Assembly (NCBI GenBank): GCA_025996865.1
Contig: BNTV01000071.1
Coordinates: forward strand, 1 to 25,507
Reading direction: 5' to 3'
Length of the DNA: 25,507 nucleotides
Source of the DNA: Bacteroidia bacterium
Lineage (GTDB): Bacteria > Bacteroidota > Bacteroidia > Bacteroidales > Azobacteroidaceae
A program made the translations under genes and the position numbers. The first letter of the stretch is position 1, and each line of letters opens with the position of its first letter. The notes under the pieces were generated by a model. That model worked only from the letters and a program-made list of their open reading frames with translations, made no database searches and was not told where the DNA came from. This document shows positions 6,233 to 17,800 of the stretch, in pieces.

Positions 6233-9200
6233 AGACTCAATTAAAAATGTTTTTGCTGGCGGGATGAACCTTGATTCAGATATAGCCTACCTTAAACAAG
6301 GAGAGTATCTTGAGGCTGAGAATATATCAATATCTATCAACGAGCAGGGTTCATCTGGCGCAATACAAGCTATAGTTGGGAATAAGCAAATGACACTGAC
6401 TGGTGACCCTTTCGTGGGCAGTATAATCGGCGTGACTTCCATTGGTGATTATATAGTTGTAATTACGGAAGATCTAATAGCTAATAAAGATTATATATAC
6501 AGGCTTGAAGAGGTATCAACTGATACATTTAAGGTGTCAAATATATGTACGTGGACAGAGTTCCCAATAGGCAGAAAGAGCTGGAACTCACCAGATTTAA
6601 ATAGAATATCATTTGTATCAAACAAGGAGAATGTTGAGGTCCAGAATATATACTTTGCCGATGGAATCAATCCAATGTGCATTATTGATGTGCTTGGATT
6701 AAATGAAGAGCTTAGGCATATACTCAAACTACCTAAATTTGACTTTAAGGTAGAGTCTGTATTTGCTGGGAATCTTGATGACGGGGCATACTCATTTGCT
6801 TATCAGATATATAAGAAGAATGGCGCTCAGTCAAACATTGTCTCGATAAATGATATAGTCTCAATAAATAAGAAGTCTCAAAAAGATGGCGCTATCAGGG
6901 TATCGCTAAGAGACACAGCAACGCCATACGCTAACTACAATATAAGGATATTTGCTTTATATAGGAAGGAGCGCATATCTGACCCGGAAGTTAGTATAAT
7001 TTATGATGGACCAAAGGACGAGATCGTGATTGGATTTAATGATAGGTCTACGGTTCCATCGCTTGAATGGGCGGAGTATCAAGCTATCAATTCAAGGTTA
7101 GTTATTCCATCATGCATCTGTTCTATCAATGGTTATCTTGCCGCAGCTACCCCTACCTACATAAATTTTATGGATGGCATAGAGTATGATGCAAGGGCCT
7201 TTGGTTGGACGCAGGATAATTATATAAGCTTAGTAAATATAGAAGACTTGAGCGAAGAGCTTCAAGTAACCAGTGTGGCAAATCTTCCAGACGACGATAA
7301 GCGATGGATCTCAAAATCATGTATAGATACAAAGACGGAAACATTTAATCTTGCTACGAAGTACGATAATAGCTACGCAAGTATGTACTATCCGCTATCG
7401 AATACCTTTGGTGGAACTGGTAAAAATATAGAGTACAGAGTAGTAACGACGGCTCTTGCAGAAGATTATGAAGGAGGAAAGATTGATTTCTGGCGAGATG
7501 GAATAGGTAGAATGTATTCTGGGCTCGATACCACAAATATAGATAAGGAATCTGAGTATGTAAACTCTGGGATTGGATGCACTTATGGAGTATCGATTCC
7601 TATGGGTGGAGCTGATGGCGGAAAGAATGTTAATGTAGTTTCCAATGCTGGAAAGATTAATGTTGCAACCGATCAAGTTCGCGCAAGCCTTAATTACTCA
7701 AACTCCCTATTGTCATCTAAGATACGTGGATTTCAGCACGACTCTATCTATCACATGGCTATCGTATTCTCTGATGAATTTGGAGCTAAATCTAATCCGT
7801 TCGAGATTGGCTATGTAAGATTTCCATCTGCGCTATTTGATCAGTATAGATTATTTGATAGCCATGCAAGGCTTTCTGTGGATGGAAATGAGATTGGCGA
7901 ATATGCAATCTTATCATATCCACTCGGCATCGAGGTAAATGTATTAAACTTCCCAGCGGGAGCTATGTATGCAGAATTGCTTATAGAAGAGAGAGATATT
8001 TCACTCAGGAATGTGATTGCATCTGGCATATCATCTGTCTTGTATGCAGGAGATGCTTCTATTGGAGATGGGTATAGACTCCCAATACATCCAACTGTAT
8101 CTGATGAGCTAAACTATATTGGCGGAATAGAGATGAATACATATCTCCAATCAGGCAGTGTAAACTGGGGCATTCGGGTTGCGAGAGCAAATAAGGGCGT
8201 GGATTCGCCAAATATATTATTCTCCCCAGAGTTTGATTATGGGAGAATTGCAGTCTCAAACAAAGAGATCTCCATTCAAACATTATTTTGTTTACACCCA
8301 ATACTTGCGGACGACAGTAAAAAAGAGTTTCAATATGCATGCGGAATTAACGTTGACGGTGGGTATACTTCGCTATCTCCATATATAGATTGTATAGATG
8401 AATACGGTGAGAATTATTGGAGGAAAAGATTGCGTGGAGTAAAATCAAACTCGCTTGTATTTGATGCGGTCCTGCCTGGGCAGATTAACGAGAGACCCCC
8501 TAAAAACGTATTCGTAAAGGGGATGCAGCTTGGACTGGTATTTAAGGAATTCAATATATTTAACGAGTTTCCTGGAGCTGCTCAGCGAAGCGGATCTAAC
8601 TTTATATTTGATATATCAGAGGGATATAATGTTAAGAATACGTACAAGCCTGGAGATGATTATGTGCTGTCAAAATATACATTCAGAGCTTCAAAACAAG
8701 AACCGCCAATCTCATCATACGGGTCTGAGTCGGAAGGTGTATCAGTTCCAATAGGATACATGCTGGTGGATGGAGTATCGAGTAAGATATTAAACTCATC
8801 TGGATCGAGAGACTTTTATAAATCCAAACTGGTAGACGATCCGCTTGTTTCCAAAGAGAACATCGACAAGACGTACGAGGATGGGCCAATATTTTTTGAC
8901 TTTGTTGAAATCTTTGGCGGAGATACAACCGGCTATCCAGATCTAATTAGGCCATCCGATAATGACGAGATGTATTCGATAATAGAGGCAAATAAAGTAC
9001 CAGCAGGCATTCCTGATTTCTTATACTACCCGCCAGACTTTGTGAATGGGAGATACGTCATCTCGACAGCTAACTCGGCGAGCGGGTATAGAGCTCCTGG
9101 AAAGTTCTTAATGAAAAGACTTGGAGGTTTATTCTTGGATGGAGGGGAGCCTGACCATAATAATGTCAGCCCTAATGATCGCCAGCAAATAACATGCTCG

Positions 9201-11105
9201 GCTATATTTGGATTTCACAGAGGGTATTTTGAATCGCGGTATAATAATGGGAAGCGTAGATTCGAAACTTGCAATTTAGATAGCGGTGGATCTGTTATAA
9301 TTAGTCCAAGCGGAGGACAGACAGACAGCTACAGAGCACGACCTCTTCGATATAATAATTATAGGCCAGAATGGGTCCCAAGTTCTCACAATGTAGAGTC
9401 TTCGGACTTAGGCTTTGACCCGAAAGGGCCAGGAGGAAGTGGATTTGTTTTCTACGGAAAAGACGCAGATGGTATAAGTATGTGTAATAGATTCAAGAGT
9501 ATTCAAAGGGCCGGCAAACTTGAAGGCTATAATGGTCTACTATATACGTCTTATAAATTCAACAATGGATTATCACTTCCGTCAGCAGTGTTATCTCATC
9601 ACGTCACATTTGGAATGGATTATGGAGCTTCGGGAGCTATAGGCGAGGTATCTATGGTTGCCTGCAGTATAAAGGCTCAATTAGAAATTAAATCCAAGTA
9701 TACTCAGTCAGAGTATGAATACATATCTCGTGGAACATTAAAGCAGGGAAAGAATATATTATTTTGTGGAGATGTATTCCCATGCGTGAATAGCCATATA
9801 TATACTCACTATGCATACACCTCAAAGACATCTCCAAATAGCACAGATCCATGCGCTTCAAGTATGTACCTGTACTATCCATGCGAATCATCTATCAATC
9901 CATACTATGCCGACGACACAATGGCCGTCTCTGGAAAGGTAGCGCTTGAATATCAATCAGAGCCGTATGTATCACCAAGAACTGGCGTAAAATATGAATA
10001 CCCAGCATACTCTTACAATACAGTATATTCTGGTATATTCGGTGATAGATATATTTCTGGCGAAGATGTGAAAGATATATACTTTGACAATAGAATAATA
10101 TACGCAGGTAGAAAGATTAATAACGAATTTATAGACTCGTGGTGCTCGTTTAAACCACTTGACTTCTTAGATACAGATGGCGGACTTGGGTCTATTAATG
10201 GGTTGTCTTCTATTCGCAACGTGTTATATGCTATATGTGAGAATGGAGTATTTCGTATAGGCGTAGGTGAAAAAGCTTTGGCTAATCAAGACTCGGATAA
10301 TGATAACTCGCAAATATTATTGGGATCCGGGGATGCGTTTCAGGACTCAATGAAGATCTCCGATAGCCATGGTACGCACAGAAATGATGCATGTGGACTA
10401 TTGAATGTATCTAACTACATTGTATGGTTTGATAGAGATAAGCGATCTATTATCAGATTAGCTGGCGACCAGATAAATAGCATATCTATTACAGAAGCAA
10501 TTCAATCATATCTCAATAAGGCACTAATAGCAAGTCCTATTAAATTTATTTACGATTATAGAAATCGGGGATTTATATTTGATGGAAACCTAAGAAGTAT
10601 TATTCACAACGACTCCATCGATAAATTTGTATCGTTATTGCATAGGAACATAAACGCAGAAAGAGTGTCTACTAATAATGGAATGTACTCTGTATTATAC
10701 GATTCAACCGGCAATACATTGTGGAGAGAATTTGATGGCAACTTGTGTTCATTCTTTGGAGAAGATAAAGAAGCTGTGATAAGATTATCAACACAAGACA
10801 GCGGCTCTTCATTGGTGTACGATTATACCGTAATCCCAAATATAGGATTATCAGATCAGGAATCCGCAACCATAATAAAGAGAACAAAAGCTCAGGAGTC
10901 CGCTCCATTATATAATGATATATTCCTCGATAATAATAGGCATCTACGTGAAAATATATTTTACGTGCCTGTTGGGAGGGAGAACTCGCTTAATAGGCGA
11001 TTGATTGGCAGAAATCTATTGTATGAATTAAGAATACTGCCTGATAGTACGAAAAACTTTTCAATACCATACATAGAGACTATGTGTAGAAAATCAAATA
11101 TATAA
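6219..11105 (+). CDS. Tail stabilization / muzzle protein (P22 gp10-like)
   Basis: A 1628-aa, beta-rich protein that is the large tail protein of crAss-like and other Bacteroidota podoviruses. It relates functionally to P22 gp10 and to the muzzle seen in the crAss001 virion. The N-terminus has the typical opening VFAGGMNLDSDIAYLKQGEY (11-30) followed by LEAENISIS, close to the start of stabilization proteins. The C-terminal part (about 1385-1425) has GTHRNDACGLLNVSNYIVWF followed by DRDKRSIIRLAG, the conserved propeller-like strands of this family. The rest is repeated strand-turn segments rich in Y, G, N and S. It would close the tail end and gate DNA ejection. It overlaps the adaptor gene by 14 nt, and the next gene starts 1 nt after its stop. 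Confidence 0.9.
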   Translation: MVGIKDSIKNVFAGGMNLDSDIAYLKQGEYLEAENISISINEQGSSGAIQAIVGNKQMTLTGDPFVGSIIGVTSIGDYIVVITEDLIANKDYIYRLEEVSTDTFKVSNICTWTEFPIGRKSWNSPDLNRISFVSNKENVEVQNIYFADGINPMCIIDVLGLNEELRHILKLPKFDFKVESVFAGNLDDGAYSFAYQIYKKNGAQSNIVSINDIVSINKKSQKDGAIRVSLRDTATPYANYNIRIFALYRKERISDPEVSIIYDGPKDEIVIGFNDRSTVPSLEWAEYQAINSRLVIPSCICSINGYLAAATPTYINFMDGIEYDARAFGWTQDNYISLVNIEDLSEELQVTSVANLPDDDKRWISKSCIDTKTETFNLATKYDNSYASMYYPLSNTFGGTGKNIEYRVVTTALAEDYEGGKIDFWRDGIGRMYSGLDTTNIDKESEYVNSGIGCTYGVSIPMGGADGGKNVNVVSNAGKINVATDQVRASLNYSNSLLSSKIRGFQHDSIYHMAIVFSDEFGAKSNPFEIGYVRFPSALFDQYRLFDSHARLSVDGNEIGEYAILSYPLGIEVNVLNFPAGAMYAELLIEERDISLRNVIASGISSVLYAGDASIGDGYRLPIHPTVSDELNYIGGIEMNTYLQSGSVNWGIRVARANKGVDSPNILFSPEFDYGRIAVSNKEISIQTLFCLHPILADDSKKEFQYACGINVDGGYTSLSPYIDCIDEYGENYWRKRLRGVKSNSLVFDAVLPGQINERPPKNVFVKGMQLGLVFKEFNIFNEFPGAAQRSGSNFIFDISEGYNVKNTYKPGDDYVLSKYTFRASKQEPPISSYGSESEGVSVPIGYMLVDGVSSKILNSSGSRDFYKSKLVDDPLVSKENIDKTYEDGPIFFDFVEIFGGDTTGYPDLIRPSDNDEMYSIIEANKVPAGIPDFLYYPPDFVNGRYVISTANSASGYRAPGKFLMKRLGGLFLDGGEPDHNNVSPNDRQQITCSAIFGFHRGYFESRYNNGKRRFETCNLDSGGSVIISPSGGQTDSYRARPLRYNNYRPEWVPSSHNVESSDLGFDPKGPGGSGFVFYGKDADGISMCNRFKSIQRAGKLEGYNGLLYTSYKFNNGLSLPSAVLSHHVTFGMDYGASGAIGEVSMVACSIKAQLEIKSKYTQSEYEYISRGTLKQGKNILFCGDVFPCVNSHIYTHYAYTSKTSPNSTDPCASSMYLYYPCESSINPYYADDTMAVSGKVALEYQSEPYVSPRTGVKYEYPAYSYNTVYSGIFGDRYISGEDVKDIYFDNRIIYAGRKINNEFIDSWCSFKPLDFLDTDGGLGSINGLSSIRNVLYAICENGVFRIGVGEKALANQDSDNDNSQILLGSGDAFQDSMKISDSHGTHRNDACGLLNVSNYIVWFDRDKRSIIRLAGDQINSISITEAIQSYLNKALIASPIKFIYDYRNRGFIFDGNLRSIIHNDSIDKFVSLLHRNINAERVSTNNGMYSVLYDSTGNTLWREFDGNLCSFFGEDKEAVIRLSTQDSGSSLVYDYTVIPNIGLSDQESATIIKRTKAQESAPLYNDIFLDNNRHLRENIFYVPVGRENSLNRRLIGRNLLYELRILPDSTKNFSIPYIETMCRKSNI

Positions 11106-11106
11106 T

Positions 11107-12651
11107 ATGTCAAAGAAAAAAACAAATTATAAAAAAATACCAAAGGCTGATTTTGGGATTACGGCAATGATCATTAGCGCTGCTGTTGCAGCTGCATCTA
11201 CTGCCGCACAGGCCAAGCAAGCCGCTGACGCAAGGAAGAGATCTGCCAATCAGGCTGGGGCTGCAAATAGCTTAGCTATGGGTCAACAGCAGATGGATAT
11301 GTTCGGTCAGGATAACTCCTTATTTAATAAAGGGCTCAATCAGGCTACCGGGGTTTTGCAACAAGACTATGCCAAAAATAAGCCCATGGACGTGCCTTCA
11401 TTTAAATACGGGTCTCCACCCATAGACTTCTCAGCAATAGCTGTATCGAAGAATGAAGGGCTTAGAATGTACGATAAGGTAGAGAAAGCTAACGTACCAG
11501 GCGGAGAGCATTCTGACAGTGGAGTAGTCAATAGTGGAAATATACTTTCCGTACATTCTAATACAACTAACCCAATTACCGGAATGGACTTCTCGGATGA
11601 TTCGCTGTCTTTTCAAAAATACTTTGGAGGAGAGACTAAGGATAGAGATTGGCTATCAAAAAAGACATTCAATAAAAGGAATAGCACTAAGAATCAGCTG
11701 TTAGATCTTTCCGAGCAGGTTCAGGCCGTTCAAAATTATGGCAAGCAAGGTCAGATGAAGACTGTTAATGCCAATACAAAAGTAGCTAAAGCTGCTTATG
11801 GCGGAGTCAATGGATTTGATTATGCAAGCATGGGATCATCATTATCGTCACTTATTCCCGCTGCATACAACCTATGGCAAGGTTCACGTAAAGATCCATT
11901 GGTTACATCTCAAAGAGTTCAGCGCACGCATAATCCACTGGCTGGCACTGCAATGGCCATGATGAATAGTCGTCAGTTTGATGTAGAGCCATACCTGGCT
12001 AAAACTCGACAGTTGAATGCCAATGTAAGATATAATGCGAGTGACGTAGGCAATAGAGGTGCGTACAGGGCTATTATCAACGCTGGAGATAATGCATCAA
12101 GAAGTAGTCTCCGCGATATATACTCTGCCAAGAATCAACAGGAAGGTCAATGGAGAGCTGAATCCGCGCAGATGGCCGCGCAATTAGGTGGCCAGTACGC
12201 TCAGATAGAAAACCAAGCCAACATGTATGATATGGAAAACCGTAAAAGGGCTGAGGAAATAAACTTTGCCAAGCAGGCCTCAAGACAAGCGATGACAGCT
12301 GCTGGATGGCAAGGAGTCGGTCAGTTTGGTAATATGGCTGCAAATAACTTCGCGCGTATGGCTGAAAATAAGCGCATGGAACCCTATATGAATGCTTATA
12401 TCGAGTCAGTGCTCGGCAAGGAGGCTACTCCTGGTGGGGTTCAGAATTTGAATAGTCAGTTCAAGAAGATGACTCCCGAGCAGTTTAAAGGTAGTCTTAG
12501 TGCGTTTCAGAACAAATTAGGGAAGAATCCGAGTCGCGTAAGCACTCCCGGCGTTAACACTCCATCTAAATGGAAAGAGTTATACGATAGAGAGCTCGGT
12601 ATATTTAATAACAATATGCAAGCATGGACTCCATGGAAGCCTAAATATTAA
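11107..12651 (+). CDS. Cargo/ejection-type internal virion protein with N-terminal hydrophobic helix
   Basis: A 514-aa protein in the place of the crAss-like cargo proteins that follow the muzzle. After a lysine-rich start it has an Ala-rich hydrophobic segment at about 17-34 (TAMIISAAVAAASTAAQA near 19-36), then a helical Gln/Ala-rich part. A Gly/Ser/Asp-rich middle contains VPGGEHSDSG near 129-138. The C-terminal half is long, Ala/Gln-rich and helical. No cysteine protease or other catalytic motif is seen. Such proteins are packed in the head or tail lumen and leave with the DNA. A membrane-active N-terminus would suit that. It ends 4 nt before the next gene. Confidence 0.7.
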   Translation: MSKKKTNYKKIPKADFGITAMIISAAVAAASTAAQAKQAADARKRSANQAGAANSLAMGQQQMDMFGQDNSLFNKGLNQATGVLQQDYAKNKPMDVPSFKYGSPPIDFSAIAVSKNEGLRMYDKVEKANVPGGEHSDSGVVNSGNILSVHSNTTNPITGMDFSDDSLSFQKYFGGETKDRDWLSKKTFNKRNSTKNQLLDLSEQVQAVQNYGKQGQMKTVNANTKVAKAAYGGVNGFDYASMGSSLSSLIPAAYNLWQGSRKDPLVTSQRVQRTHNPLAGTAMAMMNSRQFDVEPYLAKTRQLNANVRYNASDVGNRGAYRAIINAGDNASRSSLRDIYSAKNQQEGQWRAESAQMAAQLGGQYAQIENQANMYDMENRKRAEEINFAKQASRQAMTAAGWQGVGQFGNMAANNFARMAENKRMEPYMNAYIESVLGKEATPGGVQNLNSQFKKMTPEQFKGSLSAFQNKLGKNPSRVSTPGVNTPSKWKELYDRELGIFNNNMQAWTPWKPKY

Positions 12652-12655
12652 TAAT

Positions 12656-14887
12656 ATGGAAAAATACCTAACTCCTGCGCTCGTGCAGTATAACGAAGCC
12701 AGCATGCCTGATAATATATCAAGGATGGTGTCTTTATTAGAGCCTATGCGCAAGCAGCAGATGTATAACGAAGCAAGGCTGGATGAGTACATGACTAAGA
12801 TGAGCGACTTCTACTCGCCCTTTCAAAAGGACATAGATACATATTATGGCTCATTGAAGAATTCCGGCATATATGATATAGCAAACAGGATGGCTACGGA
12901 TAAAAGATATTTAAGTAGCCCTGAATTTGGCACTGATTTAGCACAGGCCAAGGCTCGCATACCTTACGAACAGATAGCTAAGATGAAGCAGAGTAGAGAT
13001 AATGCCAATAAAGAACTTGCTGATTATGAGATGTATAGAAAGATGGGCGTATATGACCCTGACGTACATAGGCTTAATGGTGATTATAGTACATCTGAAA
13101 GCGGCGCTGTGTATCAGAATCAAGCACTTCCGCCATGGATAGACCCAAGTCAGTATCTCGCAGCATTTGCTAAAGACATAGATCCAGAGTATGTTGGTAC
13201 GCATAATATAGCTGGTGGATATATACTTGCAGAGCAGTCAAATTCAGACTTAGTTGATAAAGCTATGAATGACGCATTAATAGCGGCAGATCCAAGAACA
13301 AGGGATTTGTGGTATAAGAAGTTTCAAGCCCAGAATCCTGGCGGCACAGATGCTGACTACCAGCAGTATATGCAAAAACTAATAGGCAGAATCAAGCCGC
13401 AATATACAAAGCACGATTATCAATTCTTAAAAGATGAAGCCGACTGGCATAATCCAGCTACTGGCCGTAAAAGTTCTGGTGGATCTGGCGAGGAGTCAGT
13501 AAATCTTTCTACTATGGATTGGAGGACGATGAAGAATCTGGCGGCCGATACATTAGAAGGAAAGGAACGCGACAGATTAAGCAGGCTAAAGTTTGACGGG
13601 ACAACCTACGGAAATAGACTGGACGAGATAGTTAAATCAATAGATGAGCTAAATGCTATTATAGCCAAGACCGAGAATGATGATACGAAGAGGCTTGAGT
13701 GGGCTAAAGCAAAGGATGACGCCGCCAAGGCAGAATCAAATTTGATTAACACAACTGGGGCTATGCTACAAAACATAGATCAACGCAACCTTGCTCAAAA
13801 TGTATCTCTGCCGGAAGTGGCCAGTCTGATTGGCGCAGAAACGATAATTGGCGATAAGGTAGTTCCAATGTCTGGTACGCAGTATGAATTCAAGAACGCT
13901 GACGGAACTGGCTCCAAGACTAATACATTCGTTAAATCAAGACTTCTTGGTCCAGACATCGAAGTAGTAAACTTTAATGGGAATACTTATGAGTTAGACA
14001 ATGATACTGTAGCGGGCTTGCTGTTTGATGGCTATAATGAGGTAGTAAATAATAATAATGCTCCAGCCGTCCAAGGCGGATATGGCGCTTTTGCTAATCC
14101 AATTAGTCAGTCAAGGGTAGATAGACGCGCAGATAGAAAGTATAAGTTAAAAGATCCTAAAATAGCCCAAGAGATTGAAGAGTTCGAAGACTCAACTGGC
14201 GAAACGAGGTTTGTAAATAGCTACATGAACTTTATCAAAGACAAGTTATTTCAATCTGGCGCAGAAGTGTCTCTGACTGGCAAGATGTCTCGTTCGCAGA
14301 AAGATGGTGTTAACGAGCAGAAGCTGATAGGCATGCAGGCGCTTATAGATAAAAACCAACTGAAAGAAGTAACAAGGATGTATGGTCGTATATTAACCGA
14401 GTCTGGTAAGCCAATGCTTGGCAAGAAACTAACCGATAATCCTGAGGAATTTATAAAACTGTTATGGGCTAACCAAGATGGCGAGAATAAAACACTTGCC
14501 AATAAGGCCGCCGCTGGTAGATTTACAATAGGAAAAGAGATGAATCTGAATAGCGAAAGCTCAGGAGAAAGAGGTACTGATGGAACTATAAAGAAGGATG
14601 ATTCTCGAAAGGGCACTAAATATATGACGTTAAACTTCAACTATAAAATTCCTGCTGAAAAGCAAACAGTAGCTGATGCAGCAAACCAAAGCGTATATCC
14701 AACCTATGGACAAGTAGCGCAGAACATGCAACAACATCGAGGCATGTATGGGTCTATGGGGACCAACTGGGATCAAGAGACGCTAAGACAAGCAAATGCA
14801 CTCAGGGAATTCTTGATGAGAGAGAATCCAACTATAAGCGAGGAGCAGCTAAATTACTATATACAACAAGCAATAAATTTTAGATAA
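12656..14887 (+). CDS. Second cargo/internal virion protein
   Basis: A 743-aa, largely helical and polar protein with no recognised catalytic motif and no strong membrane helix. The N-terminal 150 residues are Met/Tyr/Gln-rich helices (for example MVSLLEPMRKQQMYNEARLD, near 23-42). Flexible Gly/Ser (near 276-282) and Asn-rich (near 463-467) linkers separate later segments. The C-terminus ends in helices (LREFLMRENPTISEEQLNYY, near 720-739). Its position between the first cargo-type protein and the giant ORF matches the second cargo protein of crAss-like phages. Its stop shares one base with the next start (TAATG), suggesting coupled translation. Function is inferred from gene order. Confidence 0.65.
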   Translation: MEKYLTPALVQYNEASMPDNISRMVSLLEPMRKQQMYNEARLDEYMTKMSDFYSPFQKDIDTYYGSLKNSGIYDIANRMATDKRYLSSPEFGTDLAQAKARIPYEQIAKMKQSRDNANKELADYEMYRKMGVYDPDVHRLNGDYSTSESGAVYQNQALPPWIDPSQYLAAFAKDIDPEYVGTHNIAGGYILAEQSNSDLVDKAMNDALIAADPRTRDLWYKKFQAQNPGGTDADYQQYMQKLIGRIKPQYTKHDYQFLKDEADWHNPATGRKSSGGSGEESVNLSTMDWRTMKNLAADTLEGKERDRLSRLKFDGTTYGNRLDEIVKSIDELNAIIAKTENDDTKRLEWAKAKDDAAKAESNLINTTGAMLQNIDQRNLAQNVSLPEVASLIGAETIIGDKVVPMSGTQYEFKNADGTGSKTNTFVKSRLLGPDIEVVNFNGNTYELDNDTVAGLLFDGYNEVVNNNNAPAVQGGYGAFANPISQSRVDRRADRKYKLKDPKIAQEIEEFEDSTGETRFVNSYMNFIKDKLFQSGAEVSLTGKMSRSQKDGVNEQKLIGMQALIDKNQLKEVTRMYGRILTESGKPMLGKKLTDNPEEFIKLLWANQDGENKTLANKAAAGRFTIGKEMNLNSESSGERGTDGTIKKDDSRKGTKYMTLNFNYKIPAEKQTVADAANQSVYPTYGQVAQNMQQHRGMYGSMGTNWDQETLRQANALREFLMRENPTISEEQLNYYIQQAINFR

Positions 14888-17800
14888 TGAACAATAGAGA
14901 GTTTGGGGCCAAGATGAATATGCTTGAGTCCAAGATAAGAAGCGAAATAGAAGCTGGCAGGGCGAGGGACTTCGCCTCGAAGAGGTATCTCGCAAATACG
15001 TCTCCGTCTATGATGTTCGATGAATTAAACAAAGAACGAGGTCTTTCTCCTGCTCAACAAGATAGATTTGCACACAACTACCTTGTGAAAGCAATGACAG
15101 ATCCAGAGAATACATGGATAGACGAGAGTCCGACTCTCGCCCACTTTACTAAAAACGATAAGGCTGACATGGGAGCCTATCTTGAAAATGCCGAAAATAG
15201 CGGCTGGATGGGCGCTCATACGGGCAATCAACGCTTTGTTACAAAGTTGGGTATTGGCCAGGTAAGGACTGGTGATAATATAGTAATACCTAATGCAAAA
15301 GATGATGTAGATAATCTACACCAGAAATATACCGATAAAGGATATGAGATATTAACAAATGAGGATGGAAAGACCATAGCATCAAATGATGGCGCTACTG
15401 TATTGAATCTTGGTACTGCCCAACAGATTGATAGATTTATGAAGGGCGAAGGAAACTTTAAGCTGTATGATAAATTCGGCACTACCGCAGTCGTTGGAAG
15501 AAATGACTTGGCAGCCTTAAACCCATTATACAAACATGAAGTATCTACGGTGCTCGTGCCGTATGTTGATGAAAATACAGGCGAGACTCGTATGCGTAGA
15601 GAGATTGCTTCTGGCGAGACGATGCGTGCTATTAAGGATGGAAGTAAAGCTATGGTGTCAGCGTATACCAATAAGCCCATTGGCGGACAGTGGTGGAATA
15701 ATGCGATAGCACTTACTGGCCAAACTTTAGAATCTATACCCAGCGGCGTCTACTCGGTCTCGAATGCTATTAGTCACCTTCCAGGCATGGGCCCATTAGA
15801 ATCCTTGACATATAGGGATCGCTTTCATAGAGATTCTAAGATGGAATTAAGTCAGTTGGAGTCATCTGTAGCTAATAAAGACTTCGGCTCTGCATTGCAC
15901 GAAACCAATAATCCTGGGATGTGGCGGTCTAATGCTGCGTTTGGTAAGGCTATGGGTGGAGTTGCTGGTTCTCTATTGTCATTTATGGCAGCTGGTAGGG
16001 TTGCTAAGCTTGGCGCTAAAGGCCTGGCTTCTGTAGGCAAGGCTGCTGGCAGAATGAATCTTGCCAAAGCTGGAGAGACTGGTGAAAAGATAGTTAAAGC
16101 CATTGAGGCTGCGGATGTAGTGATACCTACTGCCGAGAAGACTAATGCTGTAGTTGGATGGATGAAAGGATTAAAAGACCTATATACATCAGTGGATGGC
16201 GTTGGCATGCTGGCTGCAGGTATGTCAATGAACGTACCAGAAGCTTACAATGAAGCCCTTAATAATGGTGTAGATCATGACGATGCAGCAATGATTGGTC
16301 TTGCCTATGGCGCCGTAGCTACCTTTATTGAGACTGCCACGGGGGCTAACGTCGAAAAGATGTTGATTGGTAGTGCTGGTAAAAATGCGATTATACGAGG
16401 CATTATAAATACCTATAAGGCTGATGCTAAGTCTATTATGAATCCTACCGTACTGGCCGCAATAGGCAAAGAGTGGATGGAAAAGGTTGCCAAGGACCCA
16501 AAGGTATGGCGACTTGCATTAGTAAGTGCTGGCCAAGAGGCTCTGGAAGAAGGCTCTCAATTTACTGCACAGCAAGGGATTAATGCTCTATACGATATGG
16601 CTACCGGCAATGACAAGTTTCAGGATTGGACTACTGGTGAGTTTATATCAGAACTGTTAGATAACTCTGCTATGGGCGTATTGGGCGCAGGGATGATGGT
16701 TCCTGGCATGCTGATTGGTCAACGTAGAGATAAGTCGTTGGATAGAGACTATATCAATCGAGAGATAGTCGCTGGCAATACCATGGGCCTGTTGGACGCC
16801 ATAACGAAAGATATGGGGTCAGATAAGATTAGCGAGGAAGCAGCCAGACAGATGATTGCCGATATAACTAATGCGAAGCAGATATGGGACTCTGCGCCAC
16901 AAGAGTTTGCTTATCTACACGACATACCGGATACAGGTAAGCGCAATCATCTCGCCGGACAGATTCTTGGTAGATTGGCAGATCTTCAAACGTTTGAGCA
17001 AAATGGCTATGAGGCGCAGGCGGTTCCGGCAGGAGAGGGTAGCAAGAAGCCCGATGGCTATCCTGTACACAACAATTACGCCCATCTTGAACGCTTAGCC
17101 AGGAGCTTAATGACAGACCCGCTTACACTTCCAGATGGAGAAGAGTCTCCGGTTGGAATACTGTTCAGAGATAGGCTCATAAAAGCTCAAACCGACGGCC
17201 ATTCAGGCCAGCACATGATAGATCTCGCCAATACTGTAGGTACTGCAGCCAACATTCAAAACGTGGCGGGAGACGCAATATATAAGGCTATAAAGGACTA
17301 TAATAAAGACAAGGAAGACCCAAAGGATAAAATCTCTCAGCGCGATCCCAGGATAGCTGAGCTACTTAAAGAGGTAACAAATACTGGCATCCATTATAGC
17401 GTATATAAAAAATATAGTAAGGACTGGTTTGATTACGCTAAAAATAAGATAATTAACGATAAACGATTAGCAACCTTAGAGGGAGAGCCGTCGCCAGAGT
17501 CCATGGAATTATCAAATAAGTTTCAGCGGCTTATTGATGGAATGTTTAAGAATCTTTTAGTGCCCAAAAATCTGGACTTTAATGACGAATTAAAAGCGTA
17601 CAAGGAGTTACTGCCAAGGATTAGCGAAGCTGTACAAAAGGCATTTATTACAGAGGAGATTGAAAAAGATCGCAAGTTAACGCATGACGAGTTTGATGTA
17701 TTAGATGATGCGATAGCCGTATATCAACAAGCTATACTCCAACGATTATTGTCAGATATAGTTACGCAGGAGGTCTTGCGTGATTTAGGCATAGATAAGA

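Noticed and set aside
16871..17098. + strand ORF inside the giant gene
   Set aside because: It lies in another frame of a continuous, well-composed reading frame and has repeat-like Arg-rich content typical of shadows.
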